Below, in pieces: positions 7,206 to 15,278 of a DNA stretch of 21,586 nucleotides (its first letter is position 1; every line of letters begins with the position of its first letter). The position numbers were made by a program, and so were the translations under genes. Under the pieces are notes generated by a model. The model was not told where the DNA came from. It saw only the letters and a list, made by a program, of their open reading frames with translations, and did not search any database. Source of the stretch: a virus; IMG/VR virus record IMGVR_UViG_3300046001_006440, positions 1-21,586 of that record, one strand, 5' to 3'.

Positions 7206-8192
7206 TTAACTTATAATTCCAAACGTAATCAAAACTGTAGTAGCACCTGATGATGCACAACCGGTATTTACATAGTTTATACCATATACATCTAATGTAG
7301 TAAATAATCCTCCTGATAGTGTTTGGGCAGCGGAATAACCAGCTGTACTGTTTTGTGAAGGTGATTTAGTCCAAACATTTCCGGCATTATTACCATGAGT
7401 ATGGATATTAACAGCGGGTTGAGTTTGGGTACTTACTGGTCTCCCTATTGTTAATCTTGAAGTTGTTGGTGTTGAAAATGACCATCCTAATCCTTCTAAT
7501 GTTGCTTTATTTTCACCATTTGGTCCTAATACGCTAGCTATAGGAGTTCCTCCTATATCAATACTTCCACCAGTCATATTTAAAACTAGTTGATAAATTG
7601 ATGCTCCTCCTTCTGTACCACCAGTAGCATTAATAGTAACTGATCCTGTACCTTGAGTTGGAGATAGAGTTATATTAGTTCCAGCTACAATTTTAGTTAC
7701 ACCCCCATTTAAAGCATAAGAAGCACTTGTTGAACTTGAAGCAAAAGATGAAGATGCTACAGTTAAATTAAAAGTACTACTATCTCCTTTAGTGAAAGTT
7801 AAAATATTGCTACTAATAGAAGCAGTAACTAATGAAGTTGCTGATGAAGCCGTAGCTGATACTGTTAGATTGAATGTTGTATTATCACCTTTAGTAAAAG
7901 TTAAAATATTACCACTAGAAGAACCAGTAGCAATATAAGAAGATGGGGAGATTGTGTTTGGGTTTGGGGTCCAATAAATATCTCCGGATGCAGTGTTATA
8001 TGCTATTATAGAGATTGGGGTAGGATTATTTAATAAACCTTTGAACTTAACATCAGAAGCAGATACGATTAGAGACCCCGATAGAGTAAAATCATAACCT
8101 ACATCTCCTCTTAAGGCCTCAATAGGTCTTAAAACATGTTCCGGGTATATAATACTACCACTAGCTATACCTGTTGTACTAATTTGCGCCAT
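7206..8192 (-). CDS. Putative low-complexity fibre/structural protein (328 aa)
   Basis: Residues 1-80 (SGSIIYPEHVLRPIEALRGD, FTLSGSLIVSASDVKFKGLL) look like a virion-attachment region. Residues 95-111 and 129-145 are a tandem repeat (NILTFTKGDxxTFNLTV) with a 34-residue period, followed by a Ser/Ala-rich linker. Residues 195-328 form a less repetitive C-terminal domain with GGSIDIGGTPIASVLGPNGE and a His-containing VNIHTHGNNAGNVWT segment. Such a segment could bind metal as in some fibre tips, but this is speculative. It is the first fibre-cluster gene after the neck genes and has a candidate promoter 40 bases before its ATG. The structural assignment rests on composition, repeats and neighbours. 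Confidence 0.7.
   Translation of the reverse strand: MAQISTTGIASGSIIYPEHVLRPIEALRGDVGYDFTLSGSLIVSASDVKFKGLLNNPTPISIIAYNTASGDIYWTPNPNTISPSSYIATGSSSGNILTFTKGDNTTFNLTVSATASSATSLVTASISSNILTFTKGDSSTFNLTVASSSFASSSTSASYALNGGVTKIVAGTNITLSPTQGTGSVTINATGGTEGGASIYQLVLNMTGGSIDIGGTPIASVLGPNGENKATLEGLGWSFSTPTTSRLTIGRPVSTQTQPAVNIHTHGNNAGNVWTKSPSQNSTAGYSAAQTLSGGLFTTLDVYGINYVNTGCASSGATTVLITFGIIS
7758..7910 (-). repeat. 102-bp-period coding repeat in the 328-aa protein
   Basis: Blocks at 7860-7910 and 7758-7808 both encode NILTFTKGDxxTFNLTV, 34 residues apart. Similarity is at the protein level with many matching bases. Confidence 0.75.
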
Positions 8193-8232
8193 TAATTTTA
8201 TATTTTATTGAAAAAGATATATCATTTCTCCA

Positions 8233-8240
8233 ATAAATAT
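8233..8240 (-). promoter_or_regulatory. Candidate late promoter motif, 328-aa fibre unit
   Basis: The coding strand reads TCTTAATATTTATTGGAG, 40 bases before the ATG of the 328-aa gene, in a 75-base non-coding gap. Confidence 0.5.
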
Positions 8241-8267
8241 TAAGAAATTAAAGGTAAATTGGATTAA

Positions 8268-9140
8268 TTATTGAACTCTTTCGTTGAAGGTAGTTTTAGT
8301 CACATTATATGACTTAGGATTTGGACCAGCTTGAGATACATTGATGGTTTTAGGTATAATATACCCTTGTAGTGTAACACTTAATTCACTTTTAGTGGCT
8401 CTGTCTATTCCATTTTCTAAAGATACTGGAGTAGGGAATGAAGTTATGATAGCTCTAAATTGGAAGCTTTCTGGATCGCCCCAATATGAGTCTGATGCGA
8501 ATTCTAGTGCTTCTATTAATTTATTCATCTGTTCTACATAATCAGTAAATATAGAGATTTTATAAGTTAAAGTAATATAATCAGGTATAATACCTAGTAT
8601 GTATTCTTTTTGTGGTTTTTGATTGTTTAATACACCAAAGTTATCATATACGTTTCTTTTTGAATATCCTTTTTCAAAGTATTGGACGTTATGAACTACA
8701 TTACCATCTAATTTATTTCCTAATGAACGGTTTTTTTCGAATGATTCTCTTTTAAACATAATTAAAGGAATCATAGTTTTACCGTTTTTATCACGATAAA
8801 ACCCGTCGGCTTGAATCGACTTCCATCTTTCCGGTGAACCATATATAACAGGAACTGCTATTTGTTTTCCGTTTTGTTCTACCGTAGGTTTAATAACATT
8901 TTCTAGGTAGTATAACACAGCATTGTCATGATCTTCTAAACCAATGTTAATGGTTTTGGTATCATCATCTTTTAAAGAAACTTGTGTTGCTCTATTAAAT
9001 TCTGGTTGGCCGGGTTGTGCTTCTAATGAAAGTTTTGAGTTAGGATTTGAGTATGGTTGTACATCTCTCTCAGGTTGCACATAAGGCTCTGATAGAGTAG
9101 TTAGAAATTCACGTTTATTTATTGGTCTTGGTTTAGCCAT
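8268..9140 (-). CDS. Putative tail terminator / sheath-stabiliser protein, T4 gp15-like
   Basis: The ATG at 9140 is chosen over an in-frame Met at 9191. It overlaps the previous stop by one base (TAATG) and begins the sensible [13 protein letters not shown]. The N-terminal 60 residues are polar and probably flexible. The core has features I associate with T4-like gp15: AVPVIYGSPERWKSIQADGF, MIPLIMFKRESFEKN, then PDYITLTYKISIFTDYVEQM with NKLIEALEF, and the strand SELSVTLQGYIIPKT near the end. gp15 (272 aa in T4; 290 aa here) caps the tail and joins it to the neck. Its position directly after gp13- and gp14-like genes supports this. Similarity is distant, so the call is moderate. Confidence 0.58.
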   Translation of the reverse strand: MAKPRPINKREFLTTLSEPYVQPERDVQPYSNPNSKLSLEAQPGQPEFNRATQVSLKDDDTKTINIGLEDHDNAVLYYLENVIKPTVEQNGKQIAVPVIYGSPERWKSIQADGFYRDKNGKTMIPLIMFKRESFEKNRSLGNKLDGNVVHNVQYFEKGYSKRNVYDNFGVLNNQKPQKEYILGIIPDYITLTYKISIFTDYVEQMNKLIEALEFASDSYWGDPESFQFRAIITSFPTPVSLENGIDRATKSELSVTLQGYIIPKTINVSQAGPNPKSYNVTKTTFNERVQ

Positions 9141-9637
9141 TATATTCTTTCTTCTTTTAATCCAACTCTTTCTGGACGTGTGTAATGACAAGTTAGTATG
9201 ATTGAGAAACTAGAACCAGCATCTGGTACACCATCAGTATCCTTATAGGCGTAACTAGGGTCTTTACCTACTACTAGTTGATTTTCATTTACATTATCTA
9301 CCTCAAAATAATCTTCATTCCAAAGTATAATATCACCTATATTAGGGACAACGTTGGCTGTGATTAAATGAGGTCTAAAAAATCTTACTACTAATGATCT
9401 TGAAGTATCTACCCCAAAATCATCGTTTGAGGATTCTGTTGCTCCCCTTTCTAATAAACAAGTTATTAATACAGGGCCTGTAAATCTTTTATTAACATTC
9501 TCACCATAAATGTTTGATGGAGTTTCATCTAGAACTACTTGATAGTAACCTACCTTTTGTTCTATAACTTGACCCAACAATTCATTGTTGACATTTGAAA
9601 ACATACTAATATCACGTGAGCGTCCGAAATAAGCCAT
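9140..9637 (-). CDS. Putative neck / head-completion protein, T4 gp14-like
   Basis: This 165-aa protein has [20 protein letters not shown], then a beta-rich stretch [13 protein letters not shown], and [20 protein letters not shown]. The order of Tyr-Gly-Glu, an S/T-rich loop, an RFFRP strand and the GDII(L/Y)...YFEV block recalls T4-like gp14 neck proteins and related head-tail connectors. T4 gp14 is longer at 256 aa, so this would be a compact form. It starts one base after the gp13-like gene and overlaps the gp15-like gene by one base, so the three are translationally linked. The connector role is inferred from order and these motifs; a generic head-closure protein is the main alternative. 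Confidence 0.55.
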   Translation of the reverse strand: MAYFGRSRDISMFSNVNNELLGQVIEQKVGYYQVVLDETPSNIYGENVNKRFTGPVLITCLLERGATESSNDDFGVDTSRSLVVRFFRPHLITANVVPNIGDIILWNEDYFEVDNVNENQLVVGKDPSYAYKDTDGVPDAGSSFSIILTCHYTRPERVGLKEERI

Positions 9638-9638
9638 A

Positions 9639-10805
9639 CTATCCTATATAAATTGGGATTGGAACATTAGCTAAAGTTTTAGCCATATATTCATTCTCTT
9701 CAGCTCTTCTTTGAAGTTGCATTCTACGAGAATTTTCATCTAAGTCATTTCTTAATTTTTCAATTAAGGATACTTGTAATTCTTTAGATTTAGAAAATAA
9801 ATCTGCTTGATTTAATGTTGTTTCGGCTCCTGGAATTGGAACTGTAGAGTATTTACCCCTAATAAATCCTAACATTTCGGCTGCTAAAGCTAATGTATAT
9901 TCAAATATCCAATATCTACCAGGCCCATTTATAGTTGTATATGTTGGGTTGGTATAAGGTACATTTGATATGTCTGATATTAAATTAGCTCCTGAACCAG
10001 GTCCAGTAGTATTTATAACACTATTTCTTTCTGAAGTTTTGATGTATTCAAAGAATAACATTTTATCTGCGGTAGGAATAGGGAATATTTTTAATTTATT
10101 ATTTACAATATTAAATGAGAATGCTGAACGTCTAATGGTATCATTCAATTCAATTGCTTGAATTGTGGCTATATCATAATTTAATGGCATTAACATAAAG
10201 TTAATAGCAGGAGATTTATTACCGAACCCAAAGGCATCTAGTAATTGTTGTGATCCGTATCCTGTACCAGCATAAGGGTCAAAATAACGAACAATAGCAG
10301 GAGCGTTTTCATAAAAAATAGTTTTTATTTCAATTGTATCACTTCCTGTTACAACACCTGAAGACGAAGCCCAAGCAGCTAAATCATAGTCTTGGTTACC
10401 TTCTTTCATTGTTAATGAACCAGTATAAACAGTAGTTGTACCACCCACACCAGCTTCACTACCATAATCTTGTGCCATCCTGATTATATTACCTAATGAA
10501 GGTTTTATAACTTGGTTATTAAGATTAATAGTTGTTGAATTAGCTTCTAATGATAAGAAATTATTTCTAATTTGATATAGGTAAACTTCATTTCCGTAAG
10601 TAGTAACTGCGGTTTCAAAACAAGTAAAGAATTGATCAGCACCCATTTCAATATCCATTGAAGGATATCCTAAACGAGTAGCACAAAAGTTAGCTACTTT
10701 TACTGCATCTGTTCTAAAACTCGATTCTGAATCGTAGAAATGGAATGGGGTTGAGGCACCTGTAATAAAGGTTGCTGTCCCAGTCCATAATTGTGAATTG
10801 GCCAT
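9639..10805 (-). CDS. Putative neck protein, T4 gp13-like (388 aa)
   Basis: Residues 18-85 ([60 protein letters not shown]) match a pattern I recall from neck proteins of environmental T4-like phages: a helix, the RLGYP turn, then a Phe/Glu helix. Residues 90-260 hold a beta-rich insert with [18 protein letters not shown]. Residues 270-388 include [20 protein letters not shown] and a C-terminal charged helix ending [15 protein letters not shown]. In T4-like phages gp13 and gp14 form the collar that seals the packed head. At 388 aa it is longer than T4 gp13 (309 aa). It opens a three-gene unit and has a promoter-like motif 15 bases before the ATG. Confidence 0.6.
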   Translation of the reverse strand: MANSQLWTGTATFITGASTPFHFYDSESSFRTDAVKVANFCATRLGYPSMDIEMGADQFFTCFETAVTTYGNEVYLYQIRNNFLSLEANSTTINLNNQVIKPSLGNIIRMAQDYGSEAGVGGTTTVYTGSLTMKEGNQDYDLAAWASSSGVVTGSDTIEIKTIFYENAPAIVRYFDPYAGTGYGSQQLLDAFGFGNKSPAINFMLMPLNYDIATIQAIELNDTIRRSAFSFNIVNNKLKIFPIPTADKMLFFEYIKTSERNSVINTTGPGSGANLISDISNVPYTNPTYTTINGPGRYWIFEYTLALAAEMLGFIRGKYSTVPIPGAETTLNQADLFSKSKELQVSLIEKLRNDLDENSRRMQLQRRAEENEYMAKTLANVPIPIYIG

Positions 10806-10820
10806 GTTGTATTATTTAGT

Positions 10821-10828
10821 ATAAATAT
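10821..10828 (-). promoter_or_regulatory. Candidate late promoter motif, neck gene unit
   Basis: The coding strand reads TTCAATATTTATACTAAA, 15 bases before the ATG of the gp13-like gene and 11 bases after the PhoH stop codon. Confidence 0.5.
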
Positions 10829-10838
10829 TGAAAAGAGC

Positions 10839-11525
10839 TTAGTCTCTAAAGTCTTGGTATATTTTCAATATAGGTGTTACAATCTCATGTCTATGATTTT
10901 GTAGTAGAGCAAATACTCTAAATCCTTTAACATGTTCTTCAATTCTTGTTAGAAAAGAAAAACCAGTATCTTTTTTTATTTTTAAATCTATTTGAGCTAA
11001 ATCACCACATATTACCATTTTAGAGTTTTTACCTAATCTTCCGATTACTGTCTCCATTTGGTCGTGTGTAACGTTTTGTGCTTCATCTACAATAACGAAT
11101 GAGTTTAAGAATGTTCTTCCTCTCATGAATGCAAATGGTACAATCTCAATATTTCCGTTAGCCAATTCCTTATCTACTTTATCTTTGCTATATAGTGCGT
11201 ATAAATTATGATAAATCGGGGCTAACCACGGATCCATTTTTTCTTTCAGGTCGCCGGGTAAAAAACCAATGTCCTCTTTGGCTACCGTTGGTCTTGTTAT
11301 AATAATTTTTTCTACTTCTTTATTAAATAGTAAATCTAAGGCTGCTTGTACTGCTACAAGTGTTTTTCCACTTCCTGCCATTCCTTTTAAAACGGTTACA
11401 GGGTTTTCTAAGATGATTGCTTTTGCTTGTTTTTGTTCTTCGTTAAGAACTAAATTGAACTTGATAGGAGTTTTTGGTTTTCTCTTTTGAGTATAAACCT
11501 CGTCGGTGTGGTGGTTTGAAGCCAT
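10839..11525 (-). CDS. phoH: PhoH-like P-loop ATPase
   Basis: This 228-aa protein has the full PhoH core: Walker A GMAGSGKT (residues 48-55), Walker B FVIVDEAQNVT (143-153), the sensor-type GDLAQID (174-180), and LQNHRHEIV near the C-terminus. PhoH proteins are ATPases, often phosphate-regulated in bacteria and common as auxiliary genes in marine phages. Their phage role is unsettled; RNA metabolism has been proposed. The longer reading frame from 11594 is rejected because its first 17 codons are the stem-loop and U-tract of the gp23 terminator. The Met at 11525 follows a promoter-like ATATTTAT and an AAAACAAACG leader. Its location between capsid and neck genes makes it a late-region passenger. 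Confidence 0.93.
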   Translation of the reverse strand: MASNHHTDEVYTQKRKPKTPIKFNLVLNEEQKQAKAIILENPVTVLKGMAGSGKTLVAVQAALDLLFNKEVEKIIITRPTVAKEDIGFLPGDLKEKMDPWLAPIYHNLYALYSKDKVDKELANGNIEIVPFAFMRGRTFLNSFVIVDEAQNVTHDQMETVIGRLGKNSKMVICGDLAQIDLKIKKDTGFSFLTRIEEHVKGFRVFALLQNHRHEIVTPILKIYQDFRD

Positions 11526-11545
11526 ATTAATAACGTTTGTTTTCG

Positions 11546-11553
11546 ATAAATAT
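11546..11553 (-). promoter_or_regulatory. Candidate late promoter motif, PhoH gene
   Basis: The coding strand reads TTATATTTATCGAAAAC. The motif begins right at the end of the gp23 terminator U-tract and ends 20 bases before the PhoH ATG, so transcription stops and restarts here. Confidence 0.52.
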
Positions 11554-11583
11554 AAAAAAAAAGACCTAGCTTGCGCTAGGTCT
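11554..11583 (-). terminator. Strong intrinsic terminator after gp23
   Basis: On the coding strand a perfect 9-bp stem AGACCTAGC / GCTAGGTCT closes a GCAA (GNRA-type) tetraloop. It is followed by an unbroken run of eight or more T residues. It begins 24 bases after the gp23 stop codon and ends the capsid transcript. Confidence 0.93.
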
Positions 11584-11607
11584 CTTAATATCAAGAATTG
11601 ATTACTA

Positions 11608-13230
11608 CTATACTAAGTTAGTATCAGCAACTAATACTTTACCATAGAATTCTGGTCTTACCATTTTCTTAGCGTAACGAGTCATGATACCTTTTCTTGG
11701 AGTAAAAGTTTCTGGATCGTAAACTAATGGAGTCATGATAAGTGGAACATATGGAGCATAAACTGCACCTGATTCCAAGAATTGGTTACCTCTGAATCCC
11801 ATTAATATAACGTTTTCAGTCATATAAGGATTTTTGTAAACTTTATATCTAGAGTTTAATGAACCAATTTTTTGTACACCAAAAGCGTATGAAGCTTTAG
11901 ATACATCACCATCTGAATCAGAAGAGAAACCTGGGATTGATTCCAAAATAGTAGCTACTGTTGGAGAAATTACCATGAAGTTAGCACCACCTCTTAAAGT
12001 TCTTTGGTGAATTAAGTTAGAGATTTTTTGCAATTTAATTCCAAGAGTTTGGAACCAAGACATTTGAGTGTAGTATACACCTGATGTGTTAGAAACTCTG
12101 TTACCATTTACGAATGAATCACCTACTTTTGCAGACCATACTTCAACTTGGTTAGTTGGAACGTTTTGGATCAACATATCAAGGATTTCCAAGTCAATCT
12201 CTAATGAGATATATTCTGACAAGATTCCAGTCAATTCCGCTTCAGCATCTAGTGAATGGAATGCATTTAAATCTTGAGAGAACTCTGGAGTCCATTGTGC
12301 TTTCAATTTACGAGTTTTCGCAACGATAGCTTCTGATCTCATTTTAACATCAATTTCTGGGATAGAGATTGAAGTATCAACAGCAGCTGTTGAAGTAGCT
12401 TCGTAATCACCTCTTGCGTTATCAGCAGTTTGTTTGTTGTAAGCAACAGTAAATACTGATGGAGAAGTAATAACTGAAGTTGCAGATGCAGTAAAGAAGA
12501 AATCAATATTTGCACCGTTTACTTTTGTAAATGCTTGTAAACCTTTAGCATCAGTAAATGCACCAGAAGTAGCTGAGAATGCTCTAACTCCGTTAGTATC
12601 GTAAGATGCTAATTGAGAAGTTGGGATAGATACTTTCCAGATTTCACCTGCTAACATTGAAGCTGATAATTCTGATGTATAGTTAACGTCAGCGAATGTA
12701 GATGTTGTTCTTACAGCTGATCCTGAAACTAAGTTACCTGAAGCAGTTGAGAATTGGTTGATTGAATAACCAAATCTACCAGCACCATAAAGACCACCAA
12801 TAGCTTCGTTACCAAAGTTAGCAGATTGAGAACCATATAATGAATCTTGATCAGCGAATGGAGCTTTGTTGTTACCGTATTTAAAATCTAAGAAGAATAC
12901 CAAACCAGCTGGTAAGCTCATAGGTTGTACAGAAACGAATTCTTTAGCAGCAATTTGTCCGAAGATTTTTCTTACTAAAGGCAATGCTACAGCAGCATAT
13001 TGCTCACCTGATCCAGCTGAGAAGCTAGCTCCAGTTCCTGTAGTGTTGTTTTCAACTACTAATTGTTTTGCTTGACTTTCAAGCATAATAGCCATATTTG
13101 ACTTGTCAGTATCACCAAGACCTTCTAAAAGTCCTGATTTTCCCCATTTAGTTGCTAATCTAGCAGCATCTTTCTGTACCGATTGGTATGGGTTTGCAGA
13201 TTCCAATAATGAATTAATCATGTTTGCCAT
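11608..13230 (-). CDS. 23: Major capsid protein, T4 gp23-like (540 aa)
   Basis: Residues about 305-345 carry the signature LKAQWTPEFSQDLNAFHSLD followed by AEAELTGILSEYISLEIDLE. This aligns with the T4 gp23 segment LKAQYTPELAQDL and LDADAELSGIL. The C-terminus has the family block AVYAPYVPL and DPETFTPRKGIMTRYAKKM. The N-terminal 60 residues are a propeptide-like region (KWGKSGLLEGLGDTD). The gp21 cut would be near VVE60-N61, since gp21 cleaves after small-x-Glu; this is inferred. Residues about 150-290 are a Ser/Thr-rich insert that probably protrudes from the capsomer. At 540 aa it is close to T4's 521. It lies 28 bases after gp22 behind an AAACAAAAACAAAAC leader and is followed by a strong terminator. 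Confidence 0.96.
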   Translation of the reverse strand: MANMINSLLESANPYQSVQKDAARLATKWGKSGLLEGLGDTDKSNMAIMLESQAKQLVVENNTTGTGASFSAGSGEQYAAVALPLVRKIFGQIAAKEFVSVQPMSLPAGLVFFLDFKYGNNKAPFADQDSLYGSQSANFGNEAIGGLYGAGRFGYSINQFSTASGNLVSGSAVRTTSTFADVNYTSELSASMLAGEIWKVSIPTSQLASYDTNGVRAFSATSGAFTDAKGLQAFTKVNGANIDFFFTASATSVITSPSVFTVAYNKQTADNARGDYEATSTAAVDTSISIPEIDVKMRSEAIVAKTRKLKAQWTPEFSQDLNAFHSLDAEAELTGILSEYISLEIDLEILDMLIQNVPTNQVEVWSAKVGDSFVNGNRVSNTSGVYYTQMSWFQTLGIKLQKISNLIHQRTLRGGANFMVISPTVATILESIPGFSSDSDGDVSKASYAFGVQKIGSLNSRYKVYKNPYMTENVILMGFRGNQFLESGAVYAPYVPLIMTPLVYDPETFTPRKGIMTRYAKKMVRPEFYGKVLVADTNLV

Positions 13231-13258
13231 GTTTTCTGTGTTTTGTTTTTGTTTATAA

Positions 13259-14482
13259 TTAAATTATACCAGCAATTTTTTGCATTCTTTTCATGAACTC
13301 ATCACCTTCAACGATTGGTTGTCTGTTTGGAGCAACACCAGCTGCTTTAGAAGCAAATGATAAAGACTCTTTAATAGGGTTTTTAGTCGTTGTGAATGAT
13401 TCTTTCAATGTTTCAAAGATGTTTTTAGTTTCTTTAACTGTTTCAGCTCTATCGAAAGCGTTGATAACTTTTACTTTTTGAGCTTCTGTTAAATTTCTAC
13501 CTTTGAATAATTTGTTAACGTAAAGTAATTTAGCATTTAATAAATTTACTTCATTTAAAGAAGAACGTAATACAGCAATTGTGTTAAGAGCTTCTTCTAA
13601 TTCTGCAGATTCAAAAGCTTTATAACCTTTAGTCATACCTGTACCTAAGACACCTGCTTTTTTCAAGCTAGCAGCACCTTTATCGATTACATTTTTTTCA
13701 AAGCTTTTAGCTATTCCTAATTCAGGTGCGTTAGCTACAGCATCGTATGCTTTTTCAATTCCTCTGCTTACTTTTTGAGCAGCACCTTTAATAGCAGATC
13801 CGATACCTTCTTCCATTTCGTCTTCTGATTCTTCGAACATTTTAGGTCCAGTACCTAAACCTTTACCACCATGAAGTTTTTGACCTACAGAATCAATGAA
13901 TTTTTCTAATGACATTCCTGCTTTAGCAGCTAAGTCTTTAACATTATCCATTATTCCTTCTTCAAGTTCTTCTAGGTCTTCACCTTCGTTCAATGAATCT
14001 AATTCAGCTAAGATTTCGTTAAGGTTAAGTTCGTCTTCTTCCGAAGCTTCTTCTTCTTCACCTGCTTCTTCTTCACCTTCTTCTTCGCCAGTTTCCATAA
14101 CGTCGTTCATAACGCTTCTGATGATGTCTTTAAGTTCGTCAACTGTAATTTCACCAACTGCGTCTTCGTCTTCGGCTTCTTCTAATGTGTTTTCATTCAT
14201 AGCTTCGTCTGCATCTTTATCAGCAGCTTCTTCTAATGAATCTAATTCAGCGATTAATTCTTCTAATGAAATTTCTTCATCCATTGAATCGCTTTCCATG
14301 TTTTCGTTCACTTCTTCTTCTTCCATTTCCTCTGCTAATGCTTCCAATTTATTGGACATCATTTCTTGCATACGAGGAGCGAAAGCTTCTTCAAGTGCTA
14401 ATTTAGCGTTTGCCATAGCAGTCTCTCTAATAGACTTAGCCTCAGCAATAGCTTCACTATAAATTTTAGTGTTGTTTGACAT
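13259..14482 (-). CDS. 22: Prohead core scaffolding protein, T4 gp22-like
   Basis: The C-terminal third is diagnostic: EVNLLNAKLLYVNKLFKG, then NLTEAQKVKVINAFDRAETV with ETKNIFETLKE (residues 311-361), and the closing FMKRMQKIAGII. These match T4-like gp22 scaffolds. Residues 45-175 are very acidic, with poly-Glu and a duplicated unit (ELIAELDSLEE at 75-85, EILAELDSLNE at 155-165), as expected for an internal core later degraded by gp21. Residues 178-290 are unusual: Gly/Ala/Lys-rich amphipathic stretches such as IGSAIKGAAQKVSRGIEKAY. They make the protein 407 aa against 269 in T4. It is expressed behind its own promoter-like motif with a roughly 100-base leader, together with gp23. Confidence 0.92.
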   Translation of the reverse strand: MSNNTKIYSEAIAEAKSIRETAMANAKLALEEAFAPRMQEMMSNKLEALAEEMEEEEVNENMESDSMDEEISLEELIAELDSLEEAADKDADEAMNENTLEEAEDEDAVGEITVDELKDIIRSVMNDVMETGEEEGEEEAGEEEEASEEDELNLNEILAELDSLNEGEDLEELEEGIMDNVKDLAAKAGMSLEKFIDSVGQKLHGGKGLGTGPKMFEESEDEMEEGIGSAIKGAAQKVSRGIEKAYDAVANAPELGIAKSFEKNVIDKGAASLKKAGVLGTGMTKGYKAFESAELEEALNTIAVLRSSLNEVNLLNAKLLYVNKLFKGRNLTEAQKVKVINAFDRAETVKETKNIFETLKESFTTTKNPIKESLSFASKAAGVAPNRQPIVEGDEFMKRMQKIAGII

Positions 14483-14602
14483 AAAATTGTTTTTGATTGT
14501 TTTTGATTACTTATTGGGAAGTAATATAGAATTGTTTTAGTTGAGGGAGATTATATTGGGATAATCTATCATTAAGATATCCATAAATATATAGAGGGAA
14601 CC
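14483..14602 (-). promoter_or_regulatory. Long A-rich 5' leader of gp22
   Basis: About 100 non-coding bases separate the promoter-like motif from the gp22 ATG. The start-proximal part holds two tandem copies of ATCAAAAACA (14488-14507) just before the ATG and no Shine-Dalgarno. No ORF or strong fold is seen in the rest. Such an unstructured A-rich leader fits efficient translation in hosts that do not rely on Shine-Dalgarno pairing. Confidence 0.5.
14583..14590 (-). promoter_or_regulatory. Candidate late promoter motif, gp22-gp23 unit
   Basis: The coding strand reads CTATATATTTATGGATATC just after a stem-loop and about 100 bases before the gp22 ATG. It would start a separate scaffold-capsid transcript. 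Confidence 0.52.
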
Positions 14603-14631
14603 AAGAAAGCGCTTCTTTTTAGGAAGCGCTT
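14603..14631 (-). terminator. Stem-loop between gp21 and gp22
   Basis: A perfect 9-bp stem AAGCGCTTC / GAAGCGCTT with a 7-base loop (CTAAAAA on the coding strand) lies 22 bases after the gp21 stop. The tail TCTTGG is only weakly U-rich, so it may be a partial terminator or an mRNA end-stabiliser rather than a full stop. Confidence 0.62.
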
Positions 14632-14653
14632 AAATTTATGAGAATATGTTAAT

Positions 14654-15277
14654 TTATCTTATACAACATACACCTGATTGGGCACAGATAATATCTGATA
14701 TTAATGTATTTACTTTGTTGTATTTGTTTGTGGGTTGTTTTGGGTTGTAATTTTCGTTTAGTCCTGTTGGTTTCATAAACGCACCTTGTGTTGATGGAGT
14801 TGAAACGAAATCCCAACATAAAAGTTCGAAATCGTCTTGTACTTCTAATGTACCTTCTCCTAATGGTTGAACTGAACCCATACCACGAGATGAAATACCA
14901 ACTGTAATGTTACAAGCGAATAATTCTCTTAAAATGTTTCCGGATGGAGTAGGTAATATTTCAATTTTACCCATCAAATCATCCCCGTCCCACCATAATT
15001 TAAGTATGTTGTGTGATACGTTTTTTAAGTTGATTACAGCTGATTCTGGATGATCTAATTCACCTAATGCTCTATTTTCCGCAATTGAAGTGGTAATATA
15101 TTCTTCTACTACTCTTTCAAGTGTGTCTTTAGGATAAACTCTACCGTTTTGGTTTTTAGAGTCAGCTCTTTGAACTACTCCTTCAACAATGAGATTTCTA
15201 CTACCTTTAATTCCTTCAGTTAATGAAGTAGATTTAGGTGAGAAAATTGAATATTCTATTAATAATGACTTGCTCAT
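14654..15277 (-). CDS. 21: Prohead core protease, T4 gp21-like
   Basis: At 207 aa it is close to T4 gp21 (212 aa). It has the family order of motifs: NGRVYPKDTLERVVEEYI (44-61), the catalytic-His block LGELDHPES (71-79, His76), the nucleophile block VGISSRGMGSV (126-136, Ser129/130), and WDFVSTPSTQGAF (155-167). This serine protease of the herpesvirus-assemblin type cuts scaffold and capsid proteins during head maturation. The C-terminus after residue 173 is a polar tail ending CAQSGVCCIR, with three Cys residues that I do not know from gp21. The ATG is one base past the stop of the 516-aa gene, so it is co-translated. A stem-loop follows its stop. Confidence 0.95.
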   Translation of the reverse strand: MSKSLLIEYSIFSPKSTSLTEGIKGSRNLIVEGVVQRADSKNQNGRVYPKDTLERVVEEYITTSIAENRALGELDHPESAVINLKNVSHNILKLWWDGDDLMGKIEILPTPSGNILRELFACNITVGISSRGMGSVQPLGEGTLEVQDDFELLCWDFVSTPSTQGAFMKPTGLNENYNPKQPTNKYNKVNTLISDIICAQSGVCCIR

Positions 15278-15278
15278 A

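Noticed and set aside
7974-7981. An ATATTTAT copy inside the 328-aa gene
   Set aside because: It encodes Ile-Tyr-Trp context (GDIYWTP) well inside the gene, so it is most simply a chance match. It is kept as a background estimate for the motif.
9141-9191. A 17-codon N-terminal extension of the gp15-like gene
   Set aside because: It would overlap the gp14-like coding end heavily. The Met at 9140 gives the one-base TAATG coupling also used at 16986.
10834-10847. A hairpin AGAG/CTCT followed by TTTTC at the PhoH stop
   Set aside because: The stem is only 4 bp and overlaps the stop codon, and the U-tract is short. It is too weak to call a terminator.
11526-11594. A 23-codon N-terminal extension of PhoH
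   Set aside because: The extra codons are the gp23 terminator stem, loop and U-tract. The PhoH core is complete without them.
13896-14462. A 188-aa plus-strand ORF rich in Ser opposite gp22
   Set aside because: It is the antisense of the Glu-rich GAA/GAG codons of gp22, which read as TTC/CTC/TCT and hence Ser. It is a composition artefact with no independent start signal.
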